Shown here: positions 1-8,200 of the stretch, piece by piece | Layout of the letters: each line of letters begins with the position of its first letter | How positions within the stretch are numbered: the first letter of the stretch is position 1 | Program-made: the position numbers and the translations under genes | The notes under the pieces: generated by a model | Seen by the model: the letters and a program-made list of their open reading frames with translations, nothing else | Told to the model about the DNA's origin: nothing | The model's database searches: none | Source of the DNA: Saccoglossus kowalevskii | Taxonomy: Eukaryota; Hemichordata; Enteropneusta; Harrimaniidae | Reading direction: 5' to 3' | DNA length: 19,581 nt | Assembly: GCF_000003605.2 (NCBI RefSeq) | Contig: NW_003142807.1 | Location: forward strand, 117,465 to 137,045

Positions 1-1022
1 AGCTATCTACACTGTTTACATATAATAGTCCAGCTATCTACACTGTTTATCATATAATAGGTCCAAGCTATCTACACTGTTTACATATAATAGTCCAGCT
101 ATCTACACTGTTTACATATAATAGTCCAGCTATCTACACTGTTTACACATAATAGTCCAGCTATCTACACTGTTTACACATAATAGTCCAGCTATCTACA
201 CTGTTTACACATAATAGTCCAGCTATCTAGGCACTGTTTACATATAATGGTCCAGCTATCTAGGCACTGTTTACATATAATGGTCCAGCTGTCTACACTG
301 TTTACACATAATGGTCCAGCTATCTAGGCACTGTTTACATATAATGGTCCAGCTGTCTAGGCACTGTTTACACATAATAGTCCAGCTATCTAGGCACTGT
401 TTACATATAATGGTCCAGCTATCTAGGCACTGTTTACACATAATAGTCCAGCTATCTACACTGTTTACATATAATAGTCCAGCTATCTAGGCACTGTTTA
501 CATATAATAGTCCAGCTATCTACACTGTTTACATATAATAGTCCAGCTATCTAGGCACTGTTTACATATAATGGTCCAGCTGTCTAGGCACTGTTTACAC
601 ATAATAGTCCAGCTATCTAGGCACTGTTTACATATAATGGTCCAGCTATCTAGGCACTGTTTACACATAATAGTCCAGCTATCTACACTGTTTACATATA
701 ATAGTCCAGCTATCTAGGCACTGTTTACTTATAATAGTCCAGCTATCTACACTGTTTACACATAATGGTCCAGCTATCTAGGCACTGTTTACATATAATG
801 GTCCAGCTATCTAGGCACTGTTTACATATAATGGTCCATCATTCTAGGCAATGTTTACACATAATGGTTCAGCTATCTAGGCACTGTTTACACATAATAG
901 TCCAGCTCTCTAGGCACTGTTTATACATAATGGACCAGCTATCTAGGCACTGTTTACACATAATAGTCCAGCTATCTAGGCACTGTTTACATATAATGGT
1001 CCAGCTGTCTAGGCACTGTTTG
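1..1022. repeat. 31/33-bp minisatellite, 32 units
   Basis: Tandem array of 32 units by my count, of the form AGCTATCTA(GG)CACTGTTTAC plus a tail ACATATAATRGTCC. Two length classes alternate: a 31-bp form with TCTACACTG and a 33-bp form with TCTAGGCACTG. The left part is mostly 31-bp units, the middle is mixed, and the right part (from about 770) is almost all 33-bp units. Further variation is ATA/ACA, TAG/TGG and CTA/CTG. The array is cut by the left window edge, so its full size is unknown. It ends in CACTGTTTGTCACC. It lies 2 kb beyond the TLNRD1 3' end. The long 33-bp stretch leaves a spurious open frame at 765-1043. Confidence 0.97.
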
Positions 1023-1150
1023 TCACCACACTGTACATTTTAAAGCTTCCAATTTGACTTTATTGTTACATGTATCTACAAATTTGGAAAATTTATGAGA
1101 AACAATTTTTATCCAAATTTGAGGTAGTTTGAGCTGAATTCAAAATTTGC

Positions 1151-1321
1151 ACCACTCAGCATGTTACCGCACATATATGAAATGCATTATGGGAGATAAC
1201 TTCAAATTTTGAACCACTAAGCAAGTTACTGCACATATACGCAATGCATTATGGGAGATAACTTCAAATTTTTAACCACTGAGCATGTTACTGCACATAT
1301 ATGCATTGCATTATGGGAGAT
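1151..1321. repeat. 62-bp tandem repeat, three diverged copies
   Basis: Three copies starting near 1151, 1213 and 1275. Each begins ACCACTNAGCANGTTACYG, passes through CACATATA, and ends in TGCATTATGGGAGATAAC followed by an AT-rich linker TTCAAATTTT. The third copy is cut short after GGGAGAT. The GGGAGATAAC ending is common in mollusc repeats from memory, and I use it as weak support for that lineage. Confidence 0.85.
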
Positions 1322-2102
1322 TGTACAATGGAAACTAGTATAACCCTGGAAACTCATTAAATTATATGTCAATTTCATGATTTCATGAATGTTAGATTTC
1401 ATATCAATATTAGTTTACGACTTTTTCATTCCTTGTCACAGAGCAAAATTTTTAGATATAAATAAATATGATTTTTTTTTTCAATTTTTTGGTGACTCCA
1501 TTTTTTTGTTATTTTTGGTATTCTTGATTGTATGAACGTATAATAATGACAAACGTGACATAAACTTCAATTTTGTTAGATCTTCTTTAAATCATCTTTT
1601 AATCTGCTAAATAAATATTCATTATTTTTTTTTCTGGCCCAGACAAAGACAACTGTCATATAAAACAATAAATTGCCACGATGGGGGATAGTCAATATTT
1701 TTATGTATTCATTTATTTTTTCTTTGCTAATTCTGGCATAAACTATTGTCACAATCAAAATTTTCGAAGAAAAATAAGGACAAATTTGTATGTGTTTTTA
1801 ATTTGTAACAAAGTGTACTTTGAGGTCTAACATTTGGAATGCAAAATGCAACTTTTGTCACAAACAAAAATTGAAACCTACATTATTTTATATTTTCAAA
1901 TTTTATTTTCAAATTTTATTTTCAAATTTTAATCAAGCGTGTAGCCAGTAGAAAATTGTGGTTTAAAATTATCACTAAAATTACCAAAAAATCCCTAAAA
2001 TATTGCATCAAAATTTTGGTGAGAAAAATTATGGTTTTCAAAGGGTATACCGATATTTAAGGTATATTGTCTTAGTGTTATTCACTGTGTGTAAATTTGT
2101 AT
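1322..2102. other. AT-rich flank without a gene
   Basis: Very AT-rich DNA with many T and A runs and repeated CAAATTTT words. It contains a perfect 3 x 13-bp repeat of ATTTTCAAATTTT at 1892-1930. A short open frame on the minus strand (1576-1758) has no recognisable motif and an ordinary AT-rich composition, so I do not call it a gene. Confidence 0.6.
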
Positions 2103-2284
2103 TACTGCAAACCATTTTAATTTCAAGAGTGATAAATTTTCTCAAATTTGTGGGAGAGAAAATTTCTCTGAGGTGATAACACTTTGAATGTCAACGACCT
2201 TTGCGAAATTTTATCTACACATATGCCTGAAAGTCGGTAAATTGCGAAAAATTCCTTGAAGCGAAAATTCAGAGGTTTACAGTA
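2103..2284. mobile_element. TA-flanked MITE with imperfect terminal inverted repeats
   Basis: A 182-bp element. The left end reads TACTGCAAACCATTTTAATT; the right end, read on the other strand, is TACTGTAAACCTCTGAATTT. About 20 bp match imperfectly as inverted repeats, and a TA dinucleotide sits at each edge as expected for a Tc1/mariner-type target duplication. There is no coding capacity. The inside repeats the words GCGAAAATT and TTGCGAAA. A second member lies at 16371-16566. I infer a non-autonomous element mobilised by a mariner-like transposase elsewhere. Confidence 0.7.
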
Positions 2285-2364
2285 TTTTGTGGATAGTGAA
2301 ATTAAAAACCCTGAAAATATACAAATTTGGATGTATTGTTTCCTTAACAAATCACTGCCAGAAT

Positions 2365-2521
2365 TTAAAGCTGGGGAGTCCGTATGCGTCAGATGGCCAT
2401 AGTGTGTGATTGTTTACAAACAAGCGTCTACCCATGAGCCTTTGCGTTTTTAGCGTGTGTTGTTATCATCGATTCGGACTCAATTCTCGCGCGTGCGCAG
2501 GTGGCAGCCTTCTCGCTTTAA
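2365..2521. mobile_element. TTAA-flanked MITE, copy 1
   Basis: A 149-bp body (2369-2517) flanked on both sides by TTAA. The left end AGCTGGGGAGTC and the right end CCTTCTCGCT are part of imperfect inverted repeats of about 30 bp, best seen in copy 4: the right end on the other strand starts TTAAAGCGAGAAGGCTGCCA and continues CCTGCGCACGCG. The left arm of this copy has lost about 10 bp around the CACCTG word. The body carries CATAGYGTGTNATTGTTTAC and GCCTTTGCGTTTTTAGCGTG, shared with copies at 7849, 12083 and 12680. It lies downstream of TLNRD1 and has no coding capacity. Confidence 0.85.
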
Positions 2522-2976
2522 ATACCTAGTAAATATCCGTGCAACATCATATCTGCTAATATTAAATCCAGTAATTATTTACTTCCTTCACAGTACATTG
2601 CAAGACGATGCAAACAAAACAGACATAAATAATATATTTGTATTTTAATTATTGTAATTTGACATTCCAACACAGCAGGAAAATTATTCGGACCTGTTAT
2701 AATTAAACACAATATACTTAACGATCTAGTAAAAAATACTGAATATTCAGGGTCATAGGTCAAACAAACAACTTTGGCAAAGACCCGACATAACAATATG
2801 GTCACATGACTTTGGCATGGACTGGCGTTACTGTCTAATGGGGTACACAGGGTTTGTTAAGGTACTATCGAAAGTAAAACGTTATTATTCAACAACATGA
2901 AGAAGTAATCAGTTTAATTAAAAGTGAAACCCCTATTTCGTGAATGGTTCGGCCTGATTAGGACCTTATTCCAATG
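2522..2976 (-). other. TLNRD1 3' flank and probable short 3' UTR
   Basis: AT-rich sequence after the TLNRD1 stop codon. On the minus strand an ATTAAA lies at 2918-2913, about 60 nt past the stop, and another at 2649-2644. No AATAAA is present nearer. The overlapping short open frames on both strands have no protein features and are ignored. Confidence 0.4.
2913..2918 (-). promoter_or_regulatory. Candidate TLNRD1 poly(A) signal
   Basis: ATTAAA on the minus strand, about 60 nt after the TLNRD1 stop, is the nearest canonical-type hexamer. Position fits a short 3' UTR, but such hexamers are common in AT-rich DNA. Confidence 0.3.
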
Positions 2977-3969
2977 CTATGACGGGCCAGCATATGATGT
3001 TCTAGGGGAGGATTTCAGTCTCAGTGCTTGTGAGAGAAGAGTAGATCCATCGGCAATGGCAGAACTGCATGAAATAATCCTGCGCTGGTGGTCGGTATTG
3101 TTAGGATCCTGGGCTAATGACTGCACACACAGACAGAGCTGTACACACGGGCTGACCACACTCATACATCCACCCAATACGGCAGTCTGAACGTTTTTCC
3201 CTTCCTCTGAAAGTTTAGCGGGTGACCCGAGATGCTCGGATTCCGTCGCATAATCCACAAGCGATTGGCAGGCTTGGACAAGGGGTCGTGAAAACACAAC
3301 ACATCGTAATCGATTTCTTTCATCCAAAGTGTTCTTATAGCGTTTAACAGTAGAAAACAAGGCCATGGCGCATGCCGTCATACTTTTTACGCAAAGTTTG
3401 AACTGCTCTTTGTGAAACGGGTCCTCGCTAGTGTCAGATGCTAACATACATGCCTGAGATAAAATATGTAGATTTTTTCTAATTTCATCCGATATTTCCA
3501 CAATTAGCTGCGGTGACAATTCAGTTATTGGAGTGTGCTGGATACGATTACAACAGTTTTCGATGTCAAATTTTGCACGGGAGACTTTGTATTTATCTAC
3601 TATTCCGGGAATAGACTTGATGGATGACATTTCTGTCGTCGCAGCGAGGTAGGCCGCATGAGCCGAACATTCCGTCAAACTCACAACAAGTTCGCATATT
3701 TCTCGGAGACTCAGTTGTACATCGTTGTATCTTCCGGAGCTCATCTGTTGTAGAATGTCTCGTGTCAGAACGGACAAGCCTTTCGTTCGAGCAATGATCG
3801 TATCTCGACATTTGGCGTACGATTCTCCAAACACTGATAAACTTTCTGTATTCACCGGCCGCAAGTCGCTGGTTAATAGCAGTAGATCGACCACAGCTTG
3901 CATTTTTGAAGCGCAGACGTCGCAGCAAACGGCTAAAGATAAAACAGTGTCGTTAGCGGACACGGCCAT
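2977..3969 (-). CDS. TLNRD1: Talin rod domain-containing protein 1 (MESDC1 orthologue)
   Basis: TLNRD1 mimics the talin rod R7-R8 module: a 4-helix bundle inserted in a 5-helix bundle that forms an antiparallel dimer and binds and bundles F-actin, with roles in filopodia and cell migration. The frame is a single uninterrupted exon of 330 codons from the ATG at 3969, against 362 aa in human, where the gene is also intronless. Diagnostic stretches I recognise are CRDTIIARTKGLSVLTRDI (about residues 54-72), VVSLTECSAHAAYLAA (95-110), a central EQFKLCVKSM, and a C-terminal LLSQALRLKSSPRT. N-terminal CCDVCASKMQ matches the human CDHCKGKMQ. I chose 3969 because it has a good Kozak context (G at -3, G at +4); the frame runs open upstream to a stop at 4099-4101 but has no further ATG. 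The gene sits head to head with MESD. The call rests on remembered family sequence. Confidence 0.95.
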   Translation of the reverse strand: MAVSANDTVLSLAVCCDVCASKMQAVVDLLLLTSDLRPVNTESLSVFGESYAKCRDTIIARTKGLSVLTRDILQQMSSGRYNDVQLSLREICELVVSLTECSAHAAYLAATTEMSSIKSIPGIVDKYKVSRAKFDIENCCNRIQHTPITELSPQLIVEISDEIRKNLHILSQACMLASDTSEDPFHKEQFKLCVKSMTACAMALFSTVKRYKNTLDERNRLRCVVFSRPLVQACQSLVDYATESEHLGSPAKLSEEGKNVQTAVLGGCMSVVSPCVQLCLCVQSLAQDPNNTDHQRRIISCSSAIADGSTLLSQALRLKSSPRTSYAGPS

Positions 3970-5053
3970 TCCATCAACCGGCTTGCGTCGAAACTGCAAG
4001 CGATGACAACACGACTCGATGCATCGGCGACCACTGTGTTGAAGGCCGCGTTTTCTAAACTCCCCACTACGAGGAATGACATCGCAATTGATAAATATTT
4101 ACCAAATCACCGACACCGTAAATCCGCCGATCAACCGCGCGAAGCGACGAGACCGGCGATAAACAGCACAGCACGGGCATCCAGCCTAGCAAAGGGGGCT
4201 TGGTGAAGTGATTCAAAGAGGAAGTCGTCGATAAACTTTGACCGCAGAAAGGCAAGTTGACCTCAGTACCAATATCAGTTTTATGAATGGAGTGAATTCA
4301 CTTACACAGATTAAGTAGAAACCACGGCTCAAACGAGGTCGTCGATCATCCGCGATATTATTGAGAATTTCACCAGACTATTCGCGTGATTTTTCATCTA
4401 AATAAGACGCCACAAACTGAAATAAGGGCACTGAGTGGGTGTGGTCCATATTAACAGTTCACAGACCGCCACTATTTGCATATGAAATACAACGACTCCC
4501 TCTGGACGAATAAATATTTACACAAGCTTTTTTCTAAAAAAAAATACAAAATCTGAATGTTATAATTAACCTTTTTCATATTTCTCAGTTGTTTTCCTTT
4601 TTCACGTTAATAATTTCATACATAGCATCAACGAATTGTAGAAAACTACAAATTAAAAAATAATGATGACTGTTTGCCGTGTTTAAGACGCTTTCGTTTA
4701 TTGGGCTACTGTAATAATATATAAAATAATTGACCAATTGAAATCGTTGTTCCATGCGCCTGGCGGAGCTGTCTGTACTCTGCTCGACGTCAGATCCCCG
4801 GACAGAAAATAGTTCTATTTTCTGACATGTTTCGTAATGTGGCGACAATTTGTTGAGAGAAAATGACAGATACAGATTAAAATAATTGTAGCACCGAATC
4901 CCTTTAAAGAAAAGGGAATATTTGTCAGGTTACTTTGAATAGTGTCTTAAAACTCAAATTTCCGCCCGGCGTAGGGATACAACTTACGTTTTCACCTACG
5001 AGCAATATTTTATAATAAGGTGACCTCACATTTCCGGGTTCACAAACATCAAC
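3970..5053. promoter_or_regulatory. Divergent TLNRD1/MESD intergenic region
   Basis: 1,084 bp separate the two start codons, so both promoters should lie here. The first 300 bp next to TLNRD1 are clearly richer in GC and CpG than the surroundings, as expected for its 5' UTR and promoter. Visible motifs are a perfect octamer ATTTGCAT at 4474-4481, two copies of ATAAATATTTAC (about 4091-4102 and 4510-4521) holding a forkhead-type core, and near MESD a TATAATAA at 5011-5018 and an ETS-like TTTCCGGG at 5031-5038. A small hairpin TCCCTTT/AAAGGGA lies near 4900. Motif matches alone do not prove function. Confidence 0.5.
5011..5018 (+). promoter_or_regulatory. TATA-like box upstream of MESD
   Basis: TATAATAA lies 36-43 bp before the MESD ATG, so a start site about 30 bp downstream would leave a very short leader. 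An ETS-type TTTCCGGG lies between the two. The match is weak because the region is AT-rich. Confidence 0.3.
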
Positions 5054-5281
5054 ATGGCAGCGTGTGTGGAGGTTGGTGGCAGTCGTCGACGCAGAGTTTT
5101 ATTTCTCGTGCTATGCATTACGATGCTGATAAGCGTCGGATCTGTGGACACGGATGAGGAGGAAGACGACGAAGAGGTAGAGAAAAAGCCCCGACCAGGA
5201 GAGCGGACTAACGAATGGAAAAAGAAAGACGTACGCGATTACACAGATGCAGACGTAGAAAGACTCTTCGATCAATGGGAG
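5054..5281 (+). CDS. MESD: MESD exon 1 (signal peptide, N-terminal motif)
   Basis: 76 complete codons, phase 0 at the 3' end. It ends ...QWGAG-type: the final codons are CAA TGG GAG, directly followed by donor GTGGGT at 5282. Encodes the signal peptide, an acidic DTDEEEDDEE run and the DVRDYTDADVERLFDQWE motif that matches human DIRDYNDADMARLLEQWE. Reading through the donor would add about 28 unrelated residues and stop. Confidence 0.94.
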
Positions 5282-8200
5282 GTGGGTGAACAAATTCTGC
5301 AACTTATACTAGTCGTAGCAGACGACAGTGTGATACCTCAACAGAACCAACACTGTCGATTCCTTTAAATAGATTCAATATACACAAATTTCAACTGCAA
5401 ATCGAAAATTAAAACGAAATATGTTACTGCAATTTAGAGATAAAACTCTTTAAGTATGTTGTGTCGAAACGTGATTGGTCGAGACGAGTTGCGTGCTATA
5501 CCCGTGGGCTGCGAAAAAGAGGGTAGGACATCTGTTAATGAATTCATAAACTATTAGTATAAATCTATCTATTTATATATTCGGAAATCACATGAATAAT
5601 AGTTACTTTGACGATAGTTCTTATTAATTTTCCATCTGTTTCTATTAAAATGATAAAATGCAACAGAGGTGAAGCGGTTTCTATTAGAACATATATAAGA
5701 AATTGTCATTTTTTCGTTCTCAATTGTTTGAAAAAAAAATGGGTGCGACTTCTATAAGGGATGCGGCTTCTAATACAGATTTAATTGCAGAATTCAAAAG
5801 TTAACTTAAATTGTAACAGTACTAACATTGTAGAAATAGAGTATACACTGGCAAATTAATTAAATCTGAATAATTAATCCTTTAACAGTACAATCATACG
5901 ATACATAGTGACTTTTGTGAAATTTTGTTTTCATGAATTTCATAAAATTCTGGAATCCCACAAATTGTTTTCAGTGAAAATTAAACGGTTTACAGATTGC
6001 AGTAAAGCATCTTGTCATGGTACATCAATTCGGCTTTAGAGATGGGTGGATTTAAGGGCGTGGAAATTGTATGGGATGGGAATCCTTTCAGAATGACAAT
6101 TTTCCATCCATTAATTAGAATAATTATAATTTTTACAGTGATTGAATTATTAGTGAGTTTTAGTTTTCTGGTATTGTTGAACTAAAAATGGTAATGGTAG
6201 ACATTGTCATTTGAAAATTGTCTTGGAGCTAAAACTGGCTTTTCCGAACACAGTAATGTTAGTGATTAGAGAGAGCTATGCAATTAAAATATCTTCACAG
6301 AGAGTGATAATTGGCTTTGGAGTGAAGGAGAATTTTTCTCATCAACATTTTGTTCCAATATTTTGCATATTTTTAGGATTTTGGGGTAATTTTGTTCATA
6401 ATTTTGAACCAAATAGACATATTTTTCTGTTGGCTACAAGTCTTGGTCAAAATTTGGAAAAAATATGAAATAAAACATGCAGGTTTTAATTTCTGTTTGT
6501 AACAAAAGTTGAAATTGGTGACAAAAAAAAGTTACACAAAGGTGAATTGATACTACTAATATCTAAATGTGACCGCCAGGCTGCTGATTTTGTTGATAAT
6601 TTTTGGACGAAATGGACATAATTTCCTACTAGCTACTAGTCTTGGTGAAAATTTTGGAAAAAAAATGTGGACTTTAATTTCTGTTTTTGACACTACCGGT
6701 ACTAATATCTAAATGTAAACATTTTCTCGTCAGGCTGCTGAATTGCCAGGGAATATAAAAAAAAAAAATATAAAATAAAAAATATAGTTGAAGATAAAAG
6801 CAGATTACAGTACATGAATTATTGTGGTGTGGAAAAAGATTATGTAAAAATAACTAAAATCCGATGTAAATGCATTTACATTTTTTAACCAGCATTCATG
6901 TAAGAAGCGGTGATGAAATTTCCATTCATTTTTTGAACCAAAACTTCTGTATTTCTATTTAACTGTTTATAACATTTCAGGTGGAAGAAGAAAAAAAAAA
7001 TTTAAGCCAAATTTATCAAAATTTTGACAAATTTGATTCACAAACAACTGTAAGCATTTTAAATTTTTCGCTGCCAGGGATTTTGGCAATTTTGTTATTT
7101 GCTGGTATTTGTAAAGACAAAAAAATATTGCAGTTGTTGCTGATACAATTGTTGGAGTTTCATAGTATTTTTGCCCCCTTGCAAAACTTCGTCTTTCGTG
7201 AAATAAAAACAATTTTTTTTGGTAATTTCAAGCATTTGGGCATATGTTTGCATCTGTTAATGAAATTCCAGGATCCTCTACGTTGAATTTTGTTTAATCA
7301 TCAAGTCTGTGTTTTGTCTTGAATTTCCTACCTACAATGTACAAGTAATTTGGTAAATTATTCAGTCATTTTTGTTTCTGGTTAGCCACTTATCACTAAA
7401 TTTAGTCCTTGGCAAATAGGTGTAACAGAAATCCTGGTTCTCATCTCTGTTCCATACTGGCTATACTTTTTAATTATGTTTGGATCATACACTTTTTTAC
7501 TTTCAATTAATAATTCTCTTTAGGATGGTGAAATTCACAAAATTTGTAGCAGTCACAAATTCCAAAAAAAATTACATCCAATCACAAGGCTGCCTCGCTT
7601 GCATCAATCATGCCACATCACAGTCTGTGTGGTAATAACAAACTTTTTCAATACCACAAATAACACTGTGAATAGGACTGAAACTATGTCTGTGTCGAGA
7701 AAAAATGTTCTATGATATAAATTCATTTATTTTTCACTGGCATTTGATTTCATTATTTTGTTATTTTGAGCAATTTAACTGGGTCTTAGGTTCACAAAAA
7801 TGGCTGAGAAACAATGAGTTCTAATCTATTTTATATGTTCACATAGATTTAAAGCAGGGGAGTCGTCACCTGCGCATGCGTCAGATGACCATAGCGTGTC
7901 ATTGTTTACAAACAAATGTCTACCCACGAGCCCTTGCGTTTTTAGCGTGTGTTGTTATCACTTGGGACGACCCTCTCACTTTAATTTAGCGCAATTTATT
8001 TATCAGCGAAATTTTACATGTTTTAGAGTATAAATAACAGAACTAAAATATCAAATGTATTCCTGAGTAACTTCCGTTGAAATGGATGAATACATATTGA
8101 TATGACTGCTACACGGTTTCTTCAGTTATGCCATTCATTTATGCTGCACCCACTGCTCTTTTAATACTTTATTTTTACAGGAATTAATTTTTTGTTGAAA

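Noticed and set aside
765-1043. 92-residue frame with an 11-residue repeat
   Set aside because: It is the 33-bp minisatellite read as protein. Where units are 31 bp the frame is lost, and no start context or family exists.
3970-3999. Longer TLNRD1 start at a TTG (10 extra residues)
   Set aside because: Animal genes rarely start at TTG, and the ATG at 3969 has a good context.
3593-4255. Several frames overlapping TLNRD1 and its 5' flank
   Set aside because: They are shadows of TLNRD1 in other frames or strands, or short frames in its GC-richer promoter.
4585-4848. 87-residue minus-strand frame between TLNRD1 and MESD
   Set aside because: Upper part has balanced composition, but no motif, and the rest is AT-rich noise. 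It might be a 5' UTR exon of TLNRD1.
5282-5368. MESD reading through the exon 1 donor
   Set aside because: The donor GTGGGT is good and exon 2 continues the protein in frame with homology; the readthrough tail matches nothing.
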